A stretch of DNA of 64,000 nt from Triticum aestivum (Eukaryota; Streptophyta; Magnoliopsida; Poales; Poaceae), in assembly GCF_018294505.1 (NCBI RefSeq), contig NC_057808.1:227227780-227291779 (forward strand). The letters run 5' to 3'. Within the stretch, counting starts at the first letter, position 1, and each line of letters begins with the position of its first letter. A program made the position numbers and the translations under genes. The notes beneath the pieces were generated by a model. It did no database searches and was not told where the DNA came from. It was given only the letters and a program-made list of their open reading frames with translations. Positions 11,711 through 22,335 of the stretch are shown in pieces.

Positions 11711-13070
11711 TATTGAGATGAGAATGCAACCAAACACACCCACACGCTTTGTGCTACAGTGACTGATCTGCACCGTCTGAGTTTGATCCAACGGTCATGT
11801 TGCGCCGAGACATGGACATGCCCATGCAGAGGGCGCCTAAACACCACCGAAGTCCCTCTGCTTCTCGAGGCGCACGACGTTGGTGATGCAGGGGGCGAAA
11901 TGGCTGAAAGGCAATGCAATCTATGGGAAGGCGGAGGGAGCCAGCCGAGGAGCGGGGAATCTTTTGGTTTTCACCATGGTAAAACACCAGTCGACGACTT
12001 CTCACATCAGGGAGCAGTGGGTTTTACAGGCGGAGTCATCGTGACTAATTGTTGCTGCGCCTGCTCCCGTCACTCAAAAAAATTAAAAATCCTGCCGCGC
12101 CTGCTCCCGTCAATCAAAAAAATAAAAATCCCGCCGCACTCAAACACCAGAGCAACGTCGCGGTGGATATTTAAATTTACCTGCCGGCAAGTAGATAAAA
12201 AAGGGGTGAAAAAACAAATGTGGCGGCGGCCTAGCTAATCGGTCGAACTAGCCCAACTAGCTAGCCACCGTGCTTCACTGATGTACTCGGCGGGAAAAGT
12301 GGTCTTTCGTGATTTGACGACTCATTTACTTGCTTCAGCGAAAACGCGCGGTAGGGCGTCCCATTTCAGGAAGAATATATGCGTGCACCACCCGGGAGGA
12401 CCCCGAAACCGCGCGGTAGGGTGTGCCATGTCTCGGCACAGAGGAAAAATGTGCGTGTAAAAATTTACTGTATCATACGTAGTACCTATGGTTCGACCTC
12501 GGGACCCAGCCAGTCGGTCGAAAACACCCCACTAGCCACACAGCTTCATCATGCTAACATGGCACGGAGGATAGGTGTGGTTAGCTCCGTCTCGACCAGC
12601 CACAACGTCTCTTGTTCTAGGCGATCTTCTATTTTCCAAGCTTTTTTTTAGTTGTAATAACACTACGGCAAGCTAGCGCCGCTCTTCGTGTGTGCCCATG
12701 CAAAGGTTAGACGATGGAGAGAAGAGAGAGATCGCAGACCTGTGACCCACCAGTAAGTGAGTCAACGGTCATGCACGTGTTGACGAGGCACTCCCTCTAC
12801 TCTACTCAACGTAATACTGTATAAAATCAAGTTATGGGACAAAGCCAACAACCTTTGTTGTTTCAGGCTATCGGCTTACGCTTTGTAGTCCAGGTTGCCA
12901 GTTCGAATCTCGTCTTCCAGATTTGTTAGTTTTAGGTCCAAATTTGATTGGGACTCCCGTGTGTTGTTCCGATATTTCAGTGTAGGATGGTTTTTTTGAA
13001 CAAACACTTTGCGCGGTTAGACAAGTAATGACACAAGTTACACGTATTTTGCAAGTTTACGAACAAAAAT
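11711..13070. other. No convincing gene
   Basis: Open frames of up to 159 codons exist at 11759-12238 on the plus strand, with a competing minus-strand frame, but neither resembles a family I know. A short repeat CTGCGCCTGCTCCCGTCA(A)TCAAAAAAA occurs twice near 12056-12120. A tRNA-like B-box word near 12910 is discussed under rejected items. Confidence 0.4.
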
Positions 13071-13078
13071 GACAGCGG

Positions 13079-14010
13079 CATAGAATATCACATCCACCCC
13101 GCAGCTTAGATGCTATGGTGATATGAGTTTTTACACCGTTGGAAGTGAGATCCAATGGCTTGGGAGTAGTCTTTGTAATTATGCGCAATTTCCAAACTCT
13201 CCAAAGGTTTTTTTGCAAATAAAACATTCAGGCCTCGTGTGTGCTGTTGCATCTTGGATCCAACGGCTCCCCGTTGCTCATATTAGGTGCTCCCCGTAGC
13301 TTAATTACCAGCTACGGTGATATGAGCATCTAGGTCATATGATCAGTGATCAGATGGCACATGCGTAGTACTTGTACTTTCTGCGCAATTCCCAAACTCT
13401 CTCAGCCGTATATTGCAAAAACATTCAAACCTCCTACTGTGGACCGTTAGATCTCCGTGAACTCGTATCACCATAGAATCTATGGTGCGGGAGCACCTCA
13501 TATTCTCCCGTGCGATAAAACATAAGGTGCTCTCGCAGCTTGGATGCTACGGTGATACGAGCTTCGAGGTCGTTTGATCTGAGATCCAATGGCATCTGAG
13601 CAGTCTTTGTGCTTGTAAGCAGTGGCCGAACTCTTTGGGGGCTTTTCTGCAAAAAAACATTCGAACCACCGAGGAGGTGTTGGGTCACAAATCCAACGGC
13701 TCCGAAGAGCTTGTATCACCAAAGCATCTAAGGTGTGGTAGCACATGATATTCTTACATACAGGAGAATATGATGTCCTCCTTCATCTTAGATGCTACGG
13801 TGATACGAGCTTCGAGGTTGTTGGATACGGGATCCAAGGGCATCTGAGTAGTTTTTGTACAAATTGTGTGCAATTCTCAAACTCATCAAGGTTTCCTGTA
13901 AAAATATTAAGACATCATGTGAGCTGATATATCTCAGATCTACAAGCTCCAAGCAACTCGTATCGGCATATAGCATCTAAGGTATGGGGGCACATGATAT
14001 TCTCCCGGGG
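13079..14010. repeat. Array of four MITE-like inverted-repeat units
   Basis: Units of roughly 210-245 bp start near 13100, 13290, 13528 and 13780. Each opens with GCAGCTTAGATGCTACGGTG and ATACGAGCTTCGAGGT and, where complete, closes with the inverse (CTCGTATCACCATAGAATCT then GGTGCGGGAGCACCT). The interior words AGATCCAATGGCATCTGAG and TTTCTGCAAAAAAACATTC are shared. Each unit looks like a foldback MITE with TIRs of about 45 bp, joined head to tail. No coding function is suggested. Confidence 0.75.
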
Positions 14011-14252
14011 AGGAGGGGTGGGGGTGCACAACCAATCGGTGGTTGGGAGGGTGGGGACAAATATAATCTAAACAACCCTAAACAGAGCTTCACAATTTTA
14101 TCTAAGGCCGAGGGGGTGACCCCCGACAATCATAGCTCCGCCTAATTAAACACAACATTTGCATGTACTGTAGTACTAGACTTAATATTCATGTTTCAGT
14201 TTCATGTTCGTTTTAAATATTGAATTGAGGACCATGCATGTCTTACGTTTTA

Positions 14253-14412
14253 CTCCCTTCATTCCTAAATATTAGTCTTTTTAGAGATTTCAAGTGGACT
14301 GGCACATACGGATGTATATAGACATATTTTAGAGTGTAGATTCACTCATTTTGCTCCGTATGTAGTCGCTTGTTGAAATCTCTAAAAGACTAATATTTAG
14401 GAACAGAAGGAG
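14253..14412. mobile_element. Stowaway-type MITE
   Basis: Starts CTCCCTTCATTCCTAAATAT and ends with the inverted ATATTTAGGAACAGAAGGAG, flanked by TA (14251-14252, 14413-14414). The interior has the usual CACATACGGATGTATATAGAC. Confidence 0.9.
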
Positions 14413-14414
14413 TA

Positions 14415-15900
14415 TTTTTGAATTCGTGTCATACATGCATGGTTTGGAAAAATAGATGCACTATACTTATTGGATTGTTGTTGTGTTCGTGTGTGGGTGT
14501 CTCTCTGTGTGCGTGTATGTGTATGTGTGTGTGTGGTCATATGCTTGATACATACAAAGTTTTCTCACCTCCATATTGTTCATCTTTTAAATATGAATTT
14601 GCATTGAAAAACTTACCAGGGATACCATGAAATGTGAAATCCACGTTGAGATCACTATATCACAAACTCACTCTAATTCAACAACTGGTCATAAATCAAT
14701 TACCACGTTGAGATTAGTATTCGCAAGGAAAATACGGGCATTGTAATACACATAGATTTGTTCGGCAATTTAAAAGGTTCCTTTCGTATTCTCGAATGGT
14801 AGGACCCAACGGCGTACCAGCCAGACCTTGGCTCGTGTTGATCCTAAAAAAATAAAAAATAAAAAACCGGGCTCGTGTCCTTCTGGTGGCGTGCGTGGTA
14901 TGCACATTAGGCAACCCCAACCAGTTGAGCCTCCACGTTTCGAGTCAAAATATCTGGCGGCCAGAATTCCAGCCCTAGGAAATTCCACTCATGTCGCCGG
15001 TCCATAATGACTACCGATGAACAACGGAGGGATGCTTTAGTAACTAGACAACGTTACCTACCGTGCCGAGCACGGTTCAATTCCCTCGGTCGCCGCTCGC
15101 CAAGGTCACCCGTCAACTGCATTGCCTAGTACTACTACTACTACACCAGGATGAGCACAGAATTGAGCCCGTTTGTTCATGCCTAGTACTTGAGTTAATA
15201 TATCAGGCAATGCACTGGTACGGAGGGATTATCCTTTTGCTCTGCATATATAACTTGTCTGAAGTCTAACTAAGCAAAATGTTTGACCAAATCCTTTCTT
15301 GAAAAATACAACAAGACAGATGTATGGCTTGAAAATTTATTGCATGATGCAGGTTATGATATTGTTTCGAATCCTGGATCTTAAATTTCAGATAATCCAA
15401 AAGTGACCATAAATTCTTGAAACTGAGCATGGTCACGTGATATGGCACAAATATTACTTCGTAATTTTTTTCTTCAATTTGAGACAAGCTGCTTATGAAA
15501 AGTTGCACAAATGAAGAGCCAAGGTATTTTGGAACAAAGACCTGTCACGTGAAGGCGAACGCTTTCACTATTGAAACCGTGGGCATTTACGTGCCGCCAC
15601 GAGTCCCGCTACTCATCGGCAGGTGCCGTCCGAGCAAGTGTGTGAGTCAACGGGAGGCGTGCGAGCAGACCGGTGCGCCGGCTGACAGGGAGGCGTGCGA
15701 GCAGACCGCTGTGTAGGCACACCGGGAGGCGAGCCCTTTGACCAGGCTCCGCCGCCCACCTTCGTCCCAACTGCTCCCACTTTTAATGTCGTCGGCGCCA
15801 CAGTTTAAAATCAACCCCGCACTACCCGGTATCCCTACAATCTTCTCTCTTCCTCTCCGATTCTCCTGTCATCTACCTCCAACCAGCCTGACCTAAACGT
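14415..15900. other. Duplicated non-coding segment and putative upstream region
   Basis: 14160-15000 shares blocks with 18660-19000: a GTACTAGACTTAATATTCATG-like block, a TTGAATTGAGGACCATGCA-like block and TCTGGCGGCCAGAATTCCAG. A short minisatellite GGGAGGCGTGCGAGCAGACC occurs at about 15650-15735. 15780-15905 is pyrimidine-rich, like the 5' UTR of a grass gene, leading to the ATG at 15906. No other coding signal. Confidence 0.5.
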
Positions 15901-15905
15901 ACGCC

Positions 15906-16569
15906 ATGCCGCATCACGATGGTCTGCCCTTAGTCTTCCAGTTTCCTGAGGAAGACACCCAGCCAGAGTCTCAAGAACATAAGGTGCTTTGGGACGAGCT
16001 TGAACGGGCCTTGCGGGAAGACGTCGCGCCTGTCCCTGCTCCCGTTCCGGCTCCCGTCGCCCCGACAGCGCCAGCGCCTATCCCCGTGGCATTGATGGGC
16101 TGGGGCCGCACATTGTCGCCGAGCTTGATGCCACGGGGTTCCATGAGGTCCCCACCGACTTTCACGCGCCCGTGCACCTGCCAGCGCATGCCCTTACGCG
16201 CACGCCCGTGCCGGTGCCCGTGCACCTGCCAGCGCATGCGCCTGTGCGTGCACTGACGTGCGCGCCCATGCCGGTGCCCGTGCGACAGCGCCTGTCCCCG
16301 CGCGGGTACCAGTGCCCCCCTCAGCGGCATGGATGGCCGCTGTCAACTGCTTCCTTGCACCAACGCTAGTCGCCTCCTCCCGCCAGTTGACTCGCTCCGA
16401 AGTCCAGAACATTTTGGCCTTCCTTGAAGCTAGGCCAACGTCCAGGAGTACGCCAACAACGGCGCAAGGCGCCACCGTCACTGTCGGTCAGTGGCCCAAC
16501 GACACACAGAGCACGGCAGAGGAGCCGCTTCCCACCGCAAGACGCCCCCGCCGCCGCCACGTAATCTAA
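15906..16569 (+). CDS. Hypothetical Pro/Ala/Val-rich ORF, probably frameshifted
   Basis: The frame opens MPHHDGLPLVFQFPEEDTQ with a C-rich leader upstream. It runs into a low-complexity block of PVPAPVPAPV type and stops at 16254. A second frame from 16258 to 16569 continues with WMAAVNCFL and SRQLTRSEVQNILAFLEA. The repeated CCAGCGCATGCGCCTG units between them probably caused a slip, so the two frames may be one broken gene. I do not recognise a family. It lies inside the CACTA element and may be a captured host fragment. Confidence 0.35.
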
Positions 16570-17690
16570 ATTTGCCATGAAAAACGTTCGGATTGCCATG
16601 CTTAAAATCCAAATGTTTATCATTTCCGTTTATTTTAGATCGATGGTCGTATAATTTAAAGTCGGAGTCAAACTGAACGAAATCTATGGTTTGATCGATT
16701 GAATGTTCTGCTAGAGCCGTATCAAATTAAATATAAAACGTCATCAAGCCACATGTATTCCTTGTCATCCAACGACCTAGACTGATTCAATGTCGAGCGC
16801 TCAACACGTTTAGCTTGCAGTTAATTTCATGCCAAAAATAGTGCTAATCACATAATAACACGCAAATAATATCCTACTTAATATCCGCATGCACTTAATA
16901 TACTTCCAAATTAACGTGCATTGCACGTACACACTCACTAGTGCTGCTAGCACGTGAAACTGGTGCCGTAACTTGTGAACACGTCCAGATATGGTCAACG
17001 GCAACATCGCCCGCGAGTTCTTCGTGTTTGCCCGTGCGTCTAAACGCAGAAGGGGAGGAGAGAGAGAGAGCACACATGGAACCCCCCCAGTAAGTGAAGG
17101 CGAATAGTACTAAAAATAATATTACATGTTATCAATTAAATAGGTTGTGGTAATATAAAAATATTATGTGAACAAAGGGAGGTACAACAAACATTGCTGT
17201 TCTACATATGTTGCCTATTGACGTGCGGCTTAAAGGCCCTGGTCGCATGTTCGATCCTCGTCCTTTATTTTTGAATTTGTATATGGGTCCAAATTTGTTT
17301 CATGACATGTGGGCCCCTCGGTGTGTAGTTTGTAGCACTTTAATTTGTAGGTCGAAATTTGTTCCATTCCAAGTGGACTATCAGTGTGTAGTTTTGTAGC
17401 TTATTTATAATAATTAAAGAGAACAACAAAGTTTTTTGCAATAATACCATGGTGCAACCTTGAAGGTGAGAAAGGACGTGCGAGAGAGCGATGACCGAGC
17501 CAGAGGGAAATCAACTAGGGGAGTTGCGGGGGTTGCAACGGTGTTTCGAGTAGTTGTGGGACGAATGCTACGAAAATATAATCTAAACCGACCGGAATAA
17601 ATGCCTACACAAATTAATCCAAGGTTGGAGTGCCCCTCGCAATGTAAATAGCTCCGGCTTTGCGAGGGATGGAGAGGTAGCTTCAATGTG
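16570..17690. other. No gene seen
   Basis: AT-rich with one ACGTGCATTGCACGTACA word (about 16912), common at the borders of grass DNA transposons, and a TTCGATCC word near 17250 that resembles a pol III B box. Nothing coding. Confidence 0.45.
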
Positions 17691-18460
17691 TGGAAGATAC
17701 GGCGTGAGAAAGCGAGGTCAATTGAGAGACATATAGATAGAGAGACAAAGTGAGTGTGGTCCGACATTCATTGAACAAATATATATGCTCTGGAGAGATA
17801 TTGTCCGATTGAGCTTTTGGCAAGGTGGGGGTTGTAAGATAGAGCTTGAGAGATGATCCAGTCACAGACGTGTAGATATATTTTGTGCGTGGGAGGAAGC
17901 AAGGTCAATCGATCACATAGGGTCGTCGTGCGATCGAAAGAGTGAGACGGGTTGGAGAGGGTGACATAGATAGACAATGTGCGTGAGAGAGTATACAATG
18001 TGAATAAGTCGAACTAGGCTCAAACATGGTGATATATCGTTTTTGTCTGAGAAAGAGCGAGGTCAATCGAGACATACAAAGAGAGATAGAGAGAGAGGGA
18101 GAGAGAGAGAGAGAGCGTGGCCCACCATGAGGTCGAAAGAGTGGGGGCGGCTTCAATGGACTGACCTAGATAGACAATCTGCGTGAGAGAGTATAGAGTG
18201 TGTCGATCGAGCCCCGAACAGGGAGATATATCATTTGTGTGTGAAAGAAAATGAGGTTAAACGAGACTCAGATAAAGAGAGCGAGTGTGGCCCGCCGTGC
18301 GGAAGAAAGAGTGAGACATTCTCGAGGGAGTGACCTAGATAGACAACGTGTGTGCGTGCGCACGAGAGGTTGGGGGGCTAGATAGGCAATGCATGTATTT
18401 AGCGTGAGAGGGTGAGAGGGAGAGGGAGAGAGAGAGAGCTCCGCATGGGGTGCAATGGCG
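17690..18460. repeat. GA-rich tandem repeat, period about 170-200 bp
   Basis: Blocks with TGACCTAGATAGACAATGTG, GCGTGAGAGAGTATA, GATATATC and GAGCGAGGTCAATCGAGACA recur at about 17955, 18160 and 18330. Pure GA microsatellites lie at about 18090-18118 and 18415-18440. Open frames rich in S/L on the minus strand are by-products. Confidence 0.75.
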
Positions 18461-18659
18461 GGTGTGTGAGGTAAATACATTTCATAACAGAGTGGAAAAA
18501 GGGGGTTGTGTAGTTGAGAGAGTTAGATATTGAAACATGTAGAGAAAGAATGGATGTGTGTTGGAAACCGATAGCTTCCTAAGGTGGTTAGGAGAGGAAG
18601 ATTGACTGATACAGGAAGTATGTAGCGTGTGTGCGGGGGAGGGGGGGGCTAAAAACAAC

Positions 18660-19400
18660 ATTTGAATGTAGATAGTACGAGACTTAATATCGATGTTTCA
18701 ATTCGGTGTGCATTGTAAGATTTGAACCGAGGACCATGCACATGGGTAATTATTTCGAATTTGTGCCATACTAGGTTTCGAAAAGTTGACATTGACTCGA
18801 TTTGTTGTGCTATTTTGTAGGTCATATGTTTGAATCCATCCAAAAGGACGACGACAAAATAAGTTCGCGCTTCCACGTTTCGGATTGAAATATCTGGCGG
18901 CCCCAATTCCAGCCCTGCAAAATCTCCCTTCTCCACCGTCCCCTTCCGCGCCCAGATTGCTCAAATCCCTAATTCGCCGCCAACCCAAGCAAAGTTCGAA
19001 TCACCCCTCGTCTCGTCTCTTTCCCCACCTCTGTGCCGGACGACGACAACGAAGACGACGGTCGCGCTTCACCACCGCACCGGAGCTACCTCATCTACTC
19101 CCTCGTCCACCGCACCGGGTGGTCCACCGACAACGTCGGCCGCCGCAACCGACGTGCCTCATAGACACTGACTTCCACCGCATTAGGTGCGCTTCACCGA
19201 CGTCGACTCCCAGCTCATCGGGGCTACTTCACCGAGCACATGGTCGCGCCTCCGCCCCTCGAGGCCGCTGGGGCTTCACCAACGGTCTCGTCCACCGCAT
19301 CGTAGCGCTCCGCTGCCACTCAAGATCTGCATCCGTGCGCGGCCAGCCAATGCCAGCGCATCACCCTCAACGGCTCTGAAGTGACCCGCACTCTAGCTAG
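18660..19400 (+). other. Duplicated block leading to a C-rich 5' UTR-like stretch
   Basis: 18660-18920 repeats sequence from 14160-14970. 18930-19380 is strongly pyrimidine- and CCG-rich with repeated CACCGCACCG words. A similar C-rich stretch is at 23700-24080. Both look like 5' leaders of transposon-type genes on the plus strand. The long frames here are not credible proteins. Confidence 0.45.
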
Positions 19401-19707
19401 GCGAGCATGCCCAAACGCCGGCCCGAACTAGGTATCCACACATCGCTCCCTTGTGCACTGTTCCGACGATGTTTGGATATCCTTTCACTGCTCTCTTAGC
19501 TTACACGCCTATCCAACTCTGACTTTAACTCTTATTTCTTCTGGAGATATCATCTGAAACAAGCAAATCCATTTTTTAGCGACGCATGACGGCGCTACGG
19601 GATCTGGTACACATCCTGCACACCTGTATAACCTTGTAAGTATCTGTCCTCCGGTACAATGGCAAGGTCGATTCCTCTTATTTGATCAGCCATTCGCCGT
19701 GTCAAAA

Positions 19708-19827
19708 ATGCAGAGGGGGATGCAAGGAGCACAGTGCCTGCACATCCAAGCAAGTGGTAACATGGACTTGTACATGGAACATCCCAAGCGCAAGCAGAGC
19801 TGCAGTGAGCATGTACAACGAGCTAGC
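19708..19827 (+). CDS. Duplicate first exon of the TNPA-like gene
   Basis: Forty open codons starting MQRGMQGAQCLHIQAS and ending SEHVQRAS, followed directly by a GTAAGT donor. It has the same length, start and donor as 21528-21647 (MQCGKKEVLGLRIQA ... VPVQRTS) and keeps KRKQSCS against KRKRSCS. It could serve as an alternative first exon or be a duplicated relic. Confidence 0.6.
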
Positions 19828-19879
19828 GTAAGTCCCTGCATTTCATTTAATTCGTACTGGCATTCGTGTATGATTTGTG

Positions 19880-21250
19880 TGCAGTGGTGGATCCACGAAT
19901 TCAAGTTACCAGGGGCGAACATTTAACTTAAAAAATACGAAGGCACTTGCACTCCGGAAATCAACATAACTTGAGAAATGTGAAGCTACATGCACTTTGA
20001 AAACTAGCTAATGATCCAAAGTAGTTCAAATTATAAACACTAAATGATGCAAGCACCAAAAAACACAAAATGCAACATGGTGTACAAGGACTACAAACAT
20101 GGTCTATTGCTTGAATTATTCGTTCTCTGGCTGAAAATATCGAAGTGTAATTGCACCTATAACCAGTGCGCAAACTGCATATCAATATATCTATCCTGCA
20201 CAAGTATGCCAATAGTTTCAAACAACAGATTAGAAAAGTATTTATGCTATGTTGTCATGATACGGGGACTTTCTGGTAGATGGCCTCGACGTTTCCTCAA
20301 GCCATGAAAATGCACTATAATTTGCTTGTCATCAATGCCTGCAAATCTCTATGTCTCTCTCAACATAGCAGATCATCATTAGACACTAACTCCTTCAATG
20401 GGAGCTTGCAAAATGCTTGCATTAGATGCCTCATTAGACACTATATGTTCATCACCAGGAGCATGTAAAATGTTTGCATCAAATCCTTCATTAGTAGTCT
20501 GTTCATTAGACACTTCAGGCTCAAGAACAACATGAGCTTGGATGTTTGCACCAGAAACTTGATTAGATTCTCAGATTCAGTCAGTTTAGTATTGATTGGG
20601 GGAGTTATAAAATAAGTAGAAATTGGTTTCATTTTCTCATAGATTCCCTACATACAAGCAGTTTTACAACACCGTCAGGTTTAACTATTGGCCAGAAATT
20701 GAAGAGTTGACTTAGATATAATCAGGGATGTGATGTACCTGCTCGTTGCGCATGCTACTCTTGCAAGCTGCGACTGTCCATTTGCGCAAGCTCGATGCCA
20801 TGACCGTGCTGCCGCCGCTGCCTCCCACACAGGCTACACCCAGGGTTGGATCTTCATCTTCTTGTCCTTCCGTTCGCTTGAAGCCCGGCGACCGCCCTCC
20901 AACGAGGGCGCGAGGAAGTGTTGTGTCGGTCTGTCCAGCGGCGGCTAGGTTAGGAGCAAACCAGACTGGAGGCTGGAGCGGATGAATTGGGATTTTTCCT
21001 GCTGTCGATCGATATGGGAGGCGCTCGTTTGGGCCGCGAGCCTGCTATAGGGCCTGCCTTGCACTTATGTTATTGGCCTATCCAAATTGAAACATTTTTC
21101 TTCATTTTTACATTGCCTGCTCGTGCGTTGGGACGAACAAAACTAGCCTGGGCCAACCTGGACGACTCAAACTAGGTGCACACTTTCGAGCCACCTGAGG
21201 CGGCCGCCCATACCAGCCCCTATGGTGGCGTCGCCCCTTTTTGCGTGTAT
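19880..21250. other. Possible inserted DNA element between the two first exons
   Basis: Begins CAGTGGTGGATCCACGAATT with GGGGCGAAC soon after, and ends near AGCCCCTATGGTGGCGTCG, both wordings common at ends of an abundant grass DNA transposon type. The 10-base word CGTGTATGAT flanks both sides (about 19864 and 21245), which could be a target duplication. No transposase was found. The boundaries are uncertain. Confidence 0.4.
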
Positions 21251-22335
21251 GATAGGGGTAGTGAAAAATATTCCAGTGGCGCTTTTGATTTACCCACAGA
21301 ATGGTTGAATTGCTTGTTTCTATGAACTGAGTTCGCCAATAATGTAAAGGATGCCAGTCTTTTCATCCTATTGTAGATTGCTTAGATCTCGATATGCCAA
21401 AAGTAATCGCATGAAATATACAGTAAAAGCCAGTGTGATGTGTGTGGCTACAACTAGTCTGACTACACGTCCTCATATAACATATCAAGGACGCACCATC
21501 TTACCAGATTAACCATTTGACTTACCAATGCAGTGTGGGAAGAAAGAAGTATTGGGATTGCGTATCCAAGCAATTGATGCCATGGACTCCTTCGTACAAC
21601 CTTGTAAGCGAAAAAGAAGTTGCAGTGTGCCTGTACAAAGAACTAGCGTAAGTTCAGTTACCTGCTTCTCGGAATTTTAGTTAGCCACTTATTGCAAAAT
21701 TGTTCAATTACGTTGCTTGGCTTAATTTAGTTCGCTACCGATTACATAATGCCACAGCCTGTTAATCCTATTATAGACTGCGCCTATCTATGTGTTTGAT
21801 ACTTACTGTTAAGAATTACCTGTTTGCCTGAACTTAAATAGCTACTTGTTTGTTTAACTGCTTTGCTGCTGCAACAATGGGTTACAATGATGTTAATAAC
21901 TACTTTTCAGCATCAAATTGAAACTCTTTAATTCCTTGTTTGTTTAACTAGTTTGCTGTTATAACTCCCAGTTGAGATGTTTTGCTAACTTCAACTTTTC
22001 TGAATCCAATCGGAACTTTAATGGCAAAACAGGTTAGCCCAAGATCAAAGAGCGAGGTCCCCATGGACGTTGTATCATCCCACAGCAGTGGCACCGGCCC
22101 AATCGTGCATTATGAATTGCCAACTGTTGATGCTCTAGAGGCTAAACTAGTGGTAGAAAGAGATTCCGCTTCTGTACTTAGATATGAAGTTGACATGTTG
22201 AGGAACCAAACAACACAATCAGTATCAGTACTCAAGACAACCATTAAATATTTCGTGGATTTCAAAACGAAGCAAGATGAGACTGACCACATTGTTAAGG
22301 TCCTGAAGGAAAAAAGGAAATTAAATTCCCACTTG

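Noticed and set aside
11759..12238. 159-codon plus-strand frame
   Set aside because: No recognisable domain, a competing minus-strand frame, and a repeated low-complexity tail. Support is insufficient.
12880..12935. tRNA-like word (GCCAGTTCGAATCTCGTC), with a relative at 17240-17262 (GCATGTTCGATCCTCGTCC)
   Set aside because: B-box-like words are present, but no full cloverleaf with acceptor and anticodon stems could be drawn. They may be SINE or transposon fragments.
13079..14010. CRISPR-like array at the regularly spaced repeats
   Set aside because: Units are 210-245 bp inverted repeats in a plant nuclear context, with no short direct repeats and unique spacers.
15613..15801. Small frames over the GGGAGGCGTGCGAGCAGACC minisatellite
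   Set aside because: Explained by two short tandem repeats.
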